From NCBI GenBank assembly GCA_964355075.1, contig CAYHCF010000016.1, positions 1-64,000 on the forward strand: a stretch of 64,000 nucleotides of DNA. Reading direction: 5' to 3'. Positions within the stretch are counted from its first letter, which is position 1; each line of letters starts with the position of its first letter. The notes beneath the pieces are model-generated. The model made no database searches. It was given only the letters and a program-made list of their open reading frames with translations, and was not told where the DNA came from. The translations under genes were made by a program, and so were the position numbers. Shown in pieces: positions 53,521 to 62,558 of the stretch. This DNA comes from B1 sp964355075 (GTDB lineage Bacteria; Bacteroidota; Bacteroidia; UKL13-3).

Positions 53521-53725
53521 CATAAAAAAAGTGGCCTAAGAAAGACGGGAGGCTTCAATTGCCTCCAATGTTCTTAAACCACTTTTTAATTTGATAAAAT
53601 AAATTGGCCTCAGAAGGAAGGGAGGCTACAATTGCCTCCGATGCTCTTAAACCAATTTATTTTAATACAAAAGGGATTTAAAACACAAGGAAGCTGCAAT
53701 TGCCTCCCGTCATTCTAAACCCTGT
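53521..53725. ncRNA. Three tandem co-varying hairpins (possible structured RNA or repeat element)
   Basis: Three units centred on gcctcc at 53561, 53634 and 53702. Each has an inner hairpin ggaggc-ttcaatt-gcctcc (second copy tacaatt loop; third ggaagc with tgcaatt). The outer stem differs between units but stays paired: aaaaagtgg/ccacttttt in the first, aataaattgg/ccaatttatt in the second, and a weaker agggattta/taaaccct in the third. The region between (cctaagaaagac / cctcagaaggaa; ttcttaaa / ctcttaaa) is conserved. Transcription is not shown; strand is unknown. Flanks 53177-53339 and 53726-53990 hold no gene I can support. Confidence 0.5.
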
Positions 53726-53993
53726 ACAATGATAAAATTTATTATTTGTTTATCAAAAAAATATTTTTTTCAATAAACTACTTTAAGTTAGGCAAGATTC
53801 TGACGGGGTTTCACCACATTATGTACCTAATAAATTCCAAAATATATTCAAAGCACATAGGCTACTCTCAATATGCCGCCTCAATATGCAATTGACACAC
53901 AATATTTTTAGATAGGCCAGCAATTTATTCCTCCAAAACAATAAATTCGCCTTACTTTTATATATTGTACCCAAATATAGGAAGTACAAAGCT

Positions 53994-54227
53994 ATGAATA
54001 CTTTCGAATTGCATCGGAATATCATTGGGGATTACAAAACGTATATCCATAGTTTCATTAATATCAATGATTCCCGGATACACGACCAGGTAAAAAAGAA
54101 AATAGAATCCGGCTTACCGCTTTCGGAACTACACACACCATTCAATTCAAAATTTCAAAAAAGCAATGCACTTTCTAAGGCACTTAGAGACGCCTTGCAA
54201 TTGAATTACATAAAACACTATTCCTAA
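53994..54227 (+). CDS. Small ORF resembling the N-terminus of a defence-island helicase
   Basis: A 77-residue ORF (MNTFELHRNIIGDYKTYIHS ... SRIHDQVKKKIESG) 19 bp upstream of the brxA frame. Its first 40 or so residues look like the start of large DEAD/DEAH-box helicases of defence islands (F-x-x-h-x-x-i-x-x-Y-x-x-Y-I-x-S-F-x-x-I-x-D-x-R-I). The rest (SNALSKALRDALQLNYIKHYS) does not continue into helicase motifs. It may be a truncated remnant or a small gene reusing that fold. Not confirmed by any search. Confidence 0.45.
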   Translation: MNTFELHRNIIGDYKTYIHSFININDSRIHDQVKKKIESGLPLSELHTPFNSKFQKSNALSKALRDALQLNYIKHYS

Positions 54228-54241
54228 ATAACAAAATTTTA

Positions 54242-54249
54242 TACTTTTG
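54242..54249 (+). promoter_or_regulatory. -7 box TACTTTTG upstream of brxA
   Basis: A perfect TAnnTTTG. It contains the TTG at 54247 that would otherwise be the first start codon of brxA, so the start may lie further down. Confidence 0.45.
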
Positions 54250-54270
54250 GAAACTATAACATTTAAAATT

Positions 54271-54885
54271 TTGCAGGATAAATATACAGCATCTTTTACA
54301 GCTGGGGCATTACTGTTTGAAGAAACAGATGCTGTAATCAAATTTTTTCAAACACATTCTTTAGGTGATAGTAAAAAATTAATTGAATCGAATGAGTTTT
54401 TGAAAATAAACTCAATAAATAGCAGAAAAAGAAGAGTACAAGAAATATTAAAACGGATTGAAACTGTGCCTATTGATTATTGGGAGTTTTATAATAATTT
54501 GACCACTAAGGATGAGAAAAAAGTGTTTTTATATTTTGTCTGTTTAAAAAAGTACATCCTAATTCGAGATTTTCACCTCGAAATTGTGATTAACAAATGG
54601 AGACTTCTTGATTCAAATTTAAATAAGGCTGATATTTTACGGTTTCTGAAATGGGCATCTGAAAAACATCCTGAAATTGATGAATGGACGGCAAGTACCA
54701 TTGATAAAATTGCTCAAATTATTATTCTCATGCTTAAAGAAACCAACCTTTTATTAAATGGGAAGTTAAAAAAAGTACATTTGAATCAAGATTTTTGGCC
54801 ATTTTTCTGGAATCACGGTGAAAGTTGGTTTCTTGAGGCGATGTTACTTTCAAAGGAAGAACGAGAAATTTCAATCTTAAAATAA
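54271..54885 (+). CDS. brxA: BREX protein BrxA (DUF1819)
   Basis: First gene of a type 1 BREX phage-defence operon; BrxA is a small helical, DNA-binding protein needed for defence. The family start KYTASFTAGALLFEE is clear, and the rest is helical with the typical RVQEILKRI and VFLYFVCLKKYILIRDFHLE segments. No ATG is available. The frame opens at a TTG at 54247 (212 residues), but that codon sits inside a -7 box; the TTG at 54271 (204 residues) puts the conserved part close to the N-terminus. Its stop shares a base with the brxB start. Confidence 0.82.
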   Translation: MQDKYTASFTAGALLFEETDAVIKFFQTHSLGDSKKLIESNEFLKINSINSRKRRVQEILKRIETVPIDYWEFYNNLTTKDEKKVFLYFVCLKKYILIRDFHLEIVINKWRLLDSNLNKADILRFLKWASEKHPEIDEWTASTIDKIAQIIILMLKETNLLLNGKLKKVHLNQDFWPFFWNHGESWFLEAMLLSKEEREISILK

Positions 54886-55493
54886 TGAATACAAAAAGCA
54901 TTGATTCCTTATATGAACTTTTGGAGAACCGGGATTTTCTAAATCCGAATACTGCCGATATTTTCTCTCCATTTTTCTTTTATACCTACGATGCCGATAA
55001 AGAATATCAGGTAAGAAGCGAAATTGAACGATTGAAAGAAAAATTGAAAAGACCATTAGCTATGGTTGATTCCCTGGTTTTAAATATTTATCATGTAATG
55101 ATTGAGTATTTAAAAAGCAGAATGCTGGCAGGAAAATCTGATTTCGATTTATTAATGGATTTGGATAAACAAGGTAGTGATAGATTTAATACAAAGCTGA
55201 ATAGAATTTTGAATGATGTTGATTTTGTTTTATTTATCAATACGAAAGTAAAGGATCATTTATCAGCAGATTCCTCCCTTAAAAAAGTATATGTATTTCT
55301 TTATGGTTTCGGAACTATATATCCATATTTAAGAGCGCACAAACTTGTTTCCCGTTTAGAACAATATGTAAAAGAATATAAAGTAATAATTTTTTATCCG
55401 GGAGAATTCGAAAATAACCATTACAAACTATTTGGTAAATTGAGTGCTAAAAATATTTACCGGGCAAACCATTTAAACAAGCTTATCCAATAA
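54885..55493 (+). CDS. brxB: BREX protein BrxB (DUF1788)
   Basis: A 202-residue DUF1788 protein, the second conserved small BREX-1 component. It has the usual features: LVLNIYHVMIEYLKS, VFLYGFGTIYPYLRAHKLV and the terminal VIIFYPGEFENNHYKLFGKL followed by KNIYRANHLN. Molecular role not established. The ATG overlaps the brxA stop (taATG), and brxC begins 3 bp after its end, so the operon is tightly packed. Confidence 0.9.
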   Translation: MNTKSIDSLYELLENRDFLNPNTADIFSPFFFYTYDADKEYQVRSEIERLKEKLKRPLAMVDSLVLNIYHVMIEYLKSRMLAGKSDFDLLMDLDKQGSDRFNTKLNRILNDVDFVLFINTKVKDHLSADSSLKKVYVFLYGFGTIYPYLRAHKLVSRLEQYVKEYKVIIFYPGEFENNHYKLFGKLSAKNIYRANHLNKLIQ

Positions 55494-55496
55494 ACT

Positions 55497-58400
55497 ATGA
55501 AACTTGCAGAAATATATTCAAAACAAATTGACCGTAGAATTAATCCAGTTGCTGTTGTTAGTGAGTTGGAGGATGAATCAGTAAAGCAGGATATTGAGGA
55601 GTATGTTTTTACTAAACAAATATATGATTATTTATACACGGTGCTGGAATGTGTGATAAATGAAAAACATGGTAAAACAGGCGTTTGGATAAATGGATAT
55701 TATGGATCCGGTAAATCTCACTTCCTAAAATATATTTTTTATTGTCTCAACAAAAAATTTCAGAAATCAGCAATCGAACATTTTAAGGAAAGTTTACGAA
55801 GCGAAAAGCCTGACTTTACAATCTCCCTCGATGTTACGGATGCGCTGTTAAATGAAATTAGCAACAAAATTGGGAAGACTCAGGTAAATACAATCATGTT
55901 CAATATTGATGCAGTTTCTGGCGACATTAACCATAAAGAAGTTATTACCAAACTATTCTTAAACCAGTTGAATAAAAGCCAGGGATACAACGGCTCCTAT
56001 ATTGCTTTGGCAAAACTTGAAAGACAAATAGATAAAGCAGGCAAGTTCCCAGATTTCAAAAAAGCTATAAAAGATAAATTTAAAGAGGATTGGGATAAAA
56101 AATCTGCGGATCTTGCTGAAGGACATTTAAGTGAGGTACTTGCAATAGCAAAAAAAATAATTGGTATTGATGAAAAATCGTTCAATGCCACTATTGAAAG
56201 GGCTTTATCGGGCAGGGAGGAGTTAAGCCCTGATAACTTAGTTGAAGAGTTGCAGGAATTTCTTTCAGACAAACCTGATAATTATAAACTGGTATATTTA
56301 GTGGATGAAGTGAGTCAATACATTGGAAATAATCTTAACCTCCTGCTTAATCTTCAATCAATTGTTGAAGAGGTTGGAGCTAAATGTAACAATAAGGTTT
56401 GGGTTTTATGTACTGCACAACAAGAAATAAAAGAAGTAATTACCTCGGCTGGCCAAAATCATACCGACTTTGGAAAAATTATGGCGAGGTTTGAAACCAA
56501 AATTTCCTTGCAAAGTCAGAATTTTGCTGACATCATTAAGAAAAGGATTTTAGAAAAAAATTCAGCCGGTACCTCCGAATTATCCACCTTTTTTGATCAC
56601 AACAAAAACATTATAGAAAATCAGTTTTTAGAACTGAATAATCACCTTCAAAACTTTAAAAGTAAGGAAGATTTCATTGATACTTACCCTTTCGTTCCTT
56701 ATCAATTCAATCTTATTTCTTATGTTTTTGATTCATTCAGTAATCAGGGTTTTGTTACCCAGGGAGTAAAAAATACAGAACGTTCATTGCTTGGAATTAC
56801 GCATTATACCGCAAAAAACACAAAAGAAGAATCTACCGGTTTCATTGTACCTTTCGATGCTTTTTTCAATACGCAATTAACCCAGAGCCTTACTAATTTT
56901 GCAACCAACAAATTGGAATTAGCATATAATGCAGATCCTGCACTCAAAGGAAAGTTTGAACAAAGGGTCATTAATGCACTATTTTTGATGGCCAATCTTT
57001 CTGAAAAGTATCAAACATTTTTCCCGGCGCATTTGGATAATTTGGTTTATGTATTGATGAATAAAGTAGATCAGGATAAATTAGATTTACAAAATAAGGT
57101 TTCTACTGTAATAGAGTTATTACTAAATTCTGCGGTAATTATTAAAACAGATAGCAATACCTTCCGGTTTTTGGGAGATGATGAAATAATTGTATTTAAT
57201 GAAATTCAAAGAGCAAAAGTAACATCGGATGCATTTCTTACCCTATTTAACAAAGATATAATTGAAAACATAATAGATCCCAGCCGTAAAATTAGTTTTG
57301 ATGGAAACAATTATGAGGCTCAAATTAAGGTTGACGATAAAGAAGTAAGCTCAAAAGGGGATTTCAAAATATTGTTTTCAGTAAGAGAGAATACTGATAT
57401 CAAGCAAATGCTTTTGCAAACAAGTTCAAATGATTTTGTGGTTTGCTTGAACCAAACAATGCAAGACCTTATTAAGGATTTCATTGATTATGCTCGCATA
57501 ATTATATATATTGGTAATAATAGCGATACTTCGAGCCATCAACGATTGGATACGCTCAAAAATTTTAAAATGCAAGCGGATGTTCAATTGAATGAATTAA
57601 GAAAACGAATAGAAGAAAAATTCTTGCAAACAAGTTTTATTTCCAATGGACAAATTGTTCATTCAAAGGATGTAAACGGAGTTAACGCAAAGGCCAAATA
57701 TTTTAATGCACTTACCGGCCACCTTAGCCAGGTTTACCGCAAGAAAGCCTTAGCCAACAATTATGCTCAAAATGAGGATGTTTTTAGGAGAACCTCACAA
57801 TCTTTTCAGTTAAGTACTGACGATACATTATCTGATGCTGAACGCGAAGTAAACCAAACACTTAACATGATGCAGTCTATTGTAGTTTTAAGCGATATAG
57901 TTAATAAATTTAAACAACCACCTTATGGCTGGAAAGATATTGCTACTCTTGATGTTTTATTGCAACTGGCGCGTAAAAATAAAAGAAAATTCAATTTATT
58001 GAATGAACCTTTAGACCTGAAAGATTATGCCGATAAAGCATTGAACAATCGTGAACGTCAAAAAATTGAGGTGTTGCCCGAAGATATTATCGATCGCAAT
58101 ACACTTTATAATTTGGTACAATCGGCTAATAATGCATTTAATCAAACAGTGCTGGATTCTGGAGAGTCGGATGCAAATATTCTTTTCAGAAAGTTGAATG
58201 AATTTCTCAATAAAAAATCGGATGAGGCTGAGGATTTATTTCAAAATAATGCAGGATTGCCATTCAGTGTGCATTTGCAAACCTATCATGCAACACTCAA
58301 AAAATTATCAACACGAAGAGACAAAACAACTTTGTTTAACGAATTAATTGGTGAGGAGAGTAATCTGAAATTGGTTTCAGATAATTATAAAGTGACAAAG

Positions 58401-59015
58401 GAGTTCATTGAAGAGCAGATCAGTGACTACCTTAAATTTAAATTGTTTACAGATGAAAATGCTGGTAATTTTTCTTCACTCGATGATTCTGAAAAATTAA
58501 AGGGCGCAATAATTTCAGATTATTTTTATAAAGATGATAAACCCTATGAAAAATTTATTGAAATCAAGAAAATTCATAAAGAGTTAAGCAAAGCCATCAA
58601 TGATCTAATAAAGAAATTGAAGGAAGAGGCAATGGAAGCCTATAATTCTGCTTTTGATCGTTTGGAAACCAAGTTAAAAGAACTTGGCCTAGAGGCTTCA
58701 ATTCTTCCGGACCGTGATTATCACCTCGACAAAATTAAAAAACTAAGCAATGTACCAGAGTTGCGTTTAAAAATTTCAGATGCAAAGGAATTTGAATTTA
58801 ATTTTATTCAAGTTCTTCATGATGCTAAAGCAAAGTCGGATGAAGCAAAGGGAAAAGTATCAAGGCAAATGACTTTTGTATCGGTTGTCAATGAAGATGG
58901 AGGTGCTTATGTTGAGATTAAAACAGAGGCTGAGCTTGAAGCCTTCATCAAAAAATTCCGCGATAAAGTTTTAGCTGAGTTGAAGAAGAACAAGATTGTA
59001 GGAATCAAGAAATAA
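55497..59015 (+). CDS. brxC: BREX system P-loop protein BrxC
   Basis: A 1172-residue ATPase central to BREX defence. Walker A is GYYGSGKSHFLKY (67-79), and KLVYLVDEVSQYIG near residue 264 fits Walker B. YPFVPYQFNLISYVFDSFSNQG near residue 400 is a family mark. The C-terminal half is long and helical with coiled-coil stretches (about 985-1100). Full length and uninterrupted. The gene is clearly more AT-rich than the flanks of pglX that follows. Confidence 0.92.
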   Translation: MKLAEIYSKQIDRRINPVAVVSELEDESVKQDIEEYVFTKQIYDYLYTVLECVINEKHGKTGVWINGYYGSGKSHFLKYIFYCLNKKFQKSAIEHFKESLRSEKPDFTISLDVTDALLNEISNKIGKTQVNTIMFNIDAVSGDINHKEVITKLFLNQLNKSQGYNGSYIALAKLERQIDKAGKFPDFKKAIKDKFKEDWDKKSADLAEGHLSEVLAIAKKIIGIDEKSFNATIERALSGREELSPDNLVEELQEFLSDKPDNYKLVYLVDEVSQYIGNNLNLLLNLQSIVEEVGAKCNNKVWVLCTAQQEIKEVITSAGQNHTDFGKIMARFETKISLQSQNFADIIKKRILEKNSAGTSELSTFFDHNKNIIENQFLELNNHLQNFKSKEDFIDTYPFVPYQFNLISYVFDSFSNQGFVTQGVKNTERSLLGITHYTAKNTKEESTGFIVPFDAFFNTQLTQSLTNFATNKLELAYNADPALKGKFEQRVINALFLMANLSEKYQTFFPAHLDNLVYVLMNKVDQDKLDLQNKVSTVIELLLNSAVIIKTDSNTFRFLGDDEIIVFNEIQRAKVTSDAFLTLFNKDIIENIIDPSRKISFDGNNYEAQIKVDDKEVSSKGDFKILFSVRENTDIKQMLLQTSSNDFVVCLNQTMQDLIKDFIDYARIIIYIGNNSDTSSHQRLDTLKNFKMQADVQLNELRKRIEEKFLQTSFISNGQIVHSKDVNGVNAKAKYFNALTGHLSQVYRKKALANNYAQNEDVFRRTSQSFQLSTDDTLSDAEREVNQTLNMMQSIVVLSDIVNKFKQPPYGWKDIATLDVLLQLARKNKRKFNLLNEPLDLKDYADKALNNRERQKIEVLPEDIIDRNTLYNLVQSANNAFNQTVLDSGESDANILFRKLNEFLNKKSDEAEDLFQNNAGLPFSVHLQTYHATLKKLSTRRDKTTLFNELIGEESNLKLVSDNYKVTKEFIEEQISDYLKFKLFTDENAGNFSSLDDSEKLKGAIISDYFYKDDKPYEKFIEIKKIHKELSKAINDLIKKLKEEAMEAYNSAFDRLETKLKELGLEASILPDRDYHLDKIKKLSNVPELRLKISDAKEFEFNFIQVLHDAKAKSDEAKGKVSRQMTFVSVVNEDGGAYVEIKTEAELEAFIKKFRDKVLAELKKNKIVGIKK

Positions 59016-59029
59016 TTTTTGAGAGGGAA

Positions 59030-62000
59030 ATGAACACAACCAAACTAAAACCATTTGCACAACAAGCGCGCAAAATACTCATGGAAGGCGTGCGCCTGCG
59101 TATGTTGTATTGGGGCTTTGATGAAAAAAACGGAATCACTGCCGAACCCGAAGCAGTGCCCGGTGGTGTGATTTTCCGCAACGAAATTTACAACGACATT
59201 GCTCTCACCAACAAATGGAATCAACTCAAAAAAAGTATTAGCAACCACTCATATAAAGATGCGGTGGAAGAAGCGGCTTATACCTGGTTCAATCGCTTGA
59301 TGGCAATTAAGATTCTGGAAAAAAACGGATACGAAGACCCACATCTGCAATATACCGTCACCGTGCCTGCGCTGCTTGAAAAAGCGCGCAACGGACTTAT
59401 GCCGTTTTTGAATGATGCCGATAAACAAAAAGTGCGCGACAAAATTTTAGCCGGTGATGAAGAAGCCGCCTTTGGAATTTTGCTCGTGGGCTATTGCCGC
59501 AAACATCAATTGCTCAACCGAGTGTTTGGCGGCATTGATGATTTCACAGAATTGCTTTTGCCCAACAACCTGCTCTCTGCCGGAGGCATTATAGAACTGC
59601 TGAACAAAAATGGTTTTGTAGAAGATGCCGACTACAAAGAAGTGGAACTGATTGGCTGGCTTTACCAGTTTTATATCAGCGAGCGGAAAGATGAAGTGTT
59701 TAAAGGATTTAAGGAAAACAAAAAAGCGCGCAAAGAAGATATACCTGCTGCTACGCAAATTTTTACACCCAAGTGGATTGTAAGATACATGGTAGAAAAT
59801 ACCGTGGGTAAAGTGTGGTTGGATTACCAGCCCACCAGTGCTTTGCGTGGGCAAATGAAATATTTGGTAGCGAATGAAAACGCCAAACCCGATGCACTGA
59901 TTACCGATGTAAAAGATTTGACCTTGCTTGACCCTGCCAGCGGAAGCGGACACATTTTAGTGGTGGGCTTTGACCTGCTGATGCAGATGTATAAAGAGGA
60001 AGGTTACCTGACCAAGCAGGCGGTGCGCGAAATTTTAAGCCGCAATTTGTTTGGGCTGGATATTGACAAACGCGCGGCACAATTAGCGCGTTTTGCATTG
60101 CTGATGAAAGCCGCCAGTTACGAGCGCGAAGTGCTGCGCGAAAATATATTGCCGCACATTTATGCCATGCCCGAAGCGCATGCTTTTAACCGCGAGGACA
60201 TTGAAGAGTTTTTAAACCAACCGGTATACACAGGCGAAAACAAAAATGAATTACTGAAAGAATTTACTGAAGCCCTGCACCTGATGCAACAAGCGCAAAA
60301 CCTTGGCTCGGTAATGATTTTTAATTTGAGTGAAGATGCCCGCGCACATATAAACGCATGTTACACGCACTGGAAAAAACAATTTGCGGAAAATAAACTT
60401 GACCTGAATCAACAAGCTTGGTGGCTAAACTTAGAGCAATACTTAGAACCACTTTCATTGCTTACAAAACAATATACCTGCATAGCTGCCAATCCACCTT
60501 ACATGGGGCAGAAGAACATGAATGGCGAGTTAAAGAATTATGTTAATGAAAATTACTTGAAAAGTAGAAGCGACTTGTTTGCAGTGTTTATGGAAGTAGC
60601 GTTGAATTTGTCTAAACCCAAAGGTTTGATGGGAATGATAAACCAACATTCATGGATGTTTCTTAGCTCGTATGAAGATTTAAGAGCGACAATTATCGGG
60701 ACTACCACAATTGAAAACATGCTTCATCTCGGTCCTCGAACCTTCGATGAACTAAGTGGCGAGGTAGTGCAGTCAACTGCGTTTGTATTATGTAAAAATT
60801 GGACTAAAAATGTAACTGGTAATTATTTCCGTTTGGTTGATTACAAAAGCAGTGAAGAAAAACATAGCAAATTTTTATTGCGATGTAATTTACATCCAGA
60901 TATTTCTCAAGCCAACTTTTTGAAAATCTCAGGTCATCCAATTGCCTATTGGATAAGTATTAAAACACTAAAACTTTTTGACTCGAGAGAAACATTGGAT
61001 AAAATTTCTCCGGCTCGAATTGGAATGATGACAACAGACAATGAGAGATTCATTCGTAATTGGGAAGAAGTTAATTTAAAAACTATAGGGTTTAAATTTA
61101 ATGATAGAAGTAATGCAATGGAATCCCAATACAAATGGTTTCCATACAACAAAGGAGGTTCTTTCAGAAAATGGTATGGGAATAATGAACTTGTAGTCAA
61201 TTGGCAGTTTGGTGGTCGCGAAATCATTGAAACTGGAATGAATAGCTTTCGAGGTAAAGACTTCTATTTCAAGGAAGGAATTACTTGGTCATTCATTAAT
61301 TCGAGCAATTTTGGGGTAAGATATAAACCGGAAGGTTTTGTGTTTGACATTCAAGGTTCTTCCTCGTTTCCCAGTAAAAAATATCTGTATTATGTCACAG
61401 CATTTCTAAATTCTAAACTATCATATTTCTTTTTAACCGTAGTTAATCCAACACTAAGTTTTCAAGCTGGCAACTTAAATGCTTTACCTTTTATTTTCTC
61501 TGAAGATAGTCTTTCAAGTATTGATGAATTAGCAAAACATTGTATTACTCAGACTGAAGATGAATGGGATAATCATGAATACTCTTGGGACTTTCTTCAA
61601 TCACCGCTTCTTAATCAATCACCAACACTGCAAATTGCTTATGATAATTGGTTAAAACAAGCAAGCAAATATTTTTTTCAACTTCACGCTAACGAAGAAG
61701 AACTGAACAAAATATTTATTGAAATATATGGTTTACAAGAAGAGATTACACCTGCAGTGCCGCTCAAAGAAATTACCATTTTACAGGATGAAATTGATAG
61801 TGATGCATTAGAGCAACTTCAAGCTCCTTACACTAATCAATTAGTGCCTGTTAAAAAAGATGTGGTGTTACAGCAGTTTTTCAGTTATGCTGTAGGCTGC
61901 ATAATGGGTCGCTACCGTTTAGATAAACCCGCGTTGCACATTGCCCACCCCAATGCCACAGCCGCAGAAATTGCACCTTATACTTTCAACAACCACAAAT

Positions 62001-62542
62001 TTGAAATAGATGAAGATGCCATTATCCCGCTCATAGGCAGCGATAGCCCCTTTGCAGATAATGTGGTGAACCGGTTCAAACACTTTGTGCAGTTAATTTG
62101 GGGAGAGCAAACGCTTACCGAAAATATCAACTTCATCAATGCCTGCCTTGGCATGGAAGTAGAAAAATTTCTCACCGAAAAATTCTGGGCTTATCATAAA
62201 CAGGTGTATCAGAAAAAACCAATCTACTGGCTTTTCAGCAGTGCAGGCGGCAGTTTCAAAGTGCTTACCTACATGCACCGCATGGATAAATACACCGTGC
62301 AAAAAATACGGCTCAATTATCTGCATCGCTACATCGAATACCTGAACAACGAATTGCAGCAGGCAGATGCCAATGGCGGCAACCCGCGCACCATTGATAA
62401 ATTAAACAAAGCATTGGATGATTGCAGAGAATACGATAAAATTTTAAAGCCGCTTTCCGATTCGCAAATCACTTTTGATTTAGATGACGGGGTAACAGTG
62501 AACCATGCAAAATTTGCGGGAGCAATAGTGCCGCTTAGATAG
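59030..62542 (+). CDS. pglX: BREX-1 adenine-specific DNA methyltransferase PglX
   Basis: A 1170-residue N6-adenine methyltransferase that marks host DNA at a specific site, so that unmarked phage DNA is blocked. Motif I is LDPASGSGHILVVGFDLL (about 300) and motif IV is NPPY (488-491, AANPPYMGQKN). The region after motif IV should hold the target-recognition domain. DNA from about 60480 to 61850 is distinctly more AT-rich than the start and end of the gene. A gagaggga Shine-Dalgarno-like stretch precedes the ATG. Confidence 0.93.
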   Translation: MNTTKLKPFAQQARKILMEGVRLRMLYWGFDEKNGITAEPEAVPGGVIFRNEIYNDIALTNKWNQLKKSISNHSYKDAVEEAAYTWFNRLMAIKILEKNGYEDPHLQYTVTVPALLEKARNGLMPFLNDADKQKVRDKILAGDEEAAFGILLVGYCRKHQLLNRVFGGIDDFTELLLPNNLLSAGGIIELLNKNGFVEDADYKEVELIGWLYQFYISERKDEVFKGFKENKKARKEDIPAATQIFTPKWIVRYMVENTVGKVWLDYQPTSALRGQMKYLVANENAKPDALITDVKDLTLLDPASGSGHILVVGFDLLMQMYKEEGYLTKQAVREILSRNLFGLDIDKRAAQLARFALLMKAASYEREVLRENILPHIYAMPEAHAFNREDIEEFLNQPVYTGENKNELLKEFTEALHLMQQAQNLGSVMIFNLSEDARAHINACYTHWKKQFAENKLDLNQQAWWLNLEQYLEPLSLLTKQYTCIAANPPYMGQKNMNGELKNYVNENYLKSRSDLFAVFMEVALNLSKPKGLMGMINQHSWMFLSSYEDLRATIIGTTTIENMLHLGPRTFDELSGEVVQSTAFVLCKNWTKNVTGNYFRLVDYKSSEEKHSKFLLRCNLHPDISQANFLKISGHPIAYWISIKTLKLFDSRETLDKISPARIGMMTTDNERFIRNWEEVNLKTIGFKFNDRSNAMESQYKWFPYNKGGSFRKWYGNNELVVNWQFGGREIIETGMNSFRGKDFYFKEGITWSFINSSNFGVRYKPEGFVFDIQGSSSFPSKKYLYYVTAFLNSKLSYFFLTVVNPTLSFQAGNLNALPFIFSEDSLSSIDELAKHCITQTEDEWDNHEYSWDFLQSPLLNQSPTLQIAYDNWLKQASKYFFQLHANEEELNKIFIEIYGLQEEITPAVPLKEITILQDEIDSDALEQLQAPYTNQLVPVKKDVVLQQFFSYAVGCIMGRYRLDKPALHIAHPNATAAEIAPYTFNNHKFEIDEDAIIPLIGSDSPFADNVVNRFKHFVQLIWGEQTLTENINFINACLGMEVEKFLTEKFWAYHKQVYQKKPIYWLFSSAGGSFKVLTYMHRMDKYTVQKIRLNYLHRYIEYLNNELQQADANGGNPRTIDKLNKALDDCREYDKILKPLSDSQITFDLDDGVTVNHAKFAGAIVPLR

Positions 62543-62558
62543 AAATGATAAAACACCT

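Noticed and set aside
53521..53725. Retron msr-msd or type III toxin-antitoxin RNA
   Set aside because: No reverse transcriptase or ToxN-like gene is nearby, and the roughly 70-bp units do not match either type.
53084..53993. Integrated mobile island with an att site at tRNA-Arg
   Set aside because: No integrase gene and no second copy of the tRNA 3' end are visible in the window; the question stays open beyond 64000.
53819..54025. 68-codon minus-strand ORF
   Set aside because: AT-rich, overlaps the plus-strand small ORF start, and shows no protein features.
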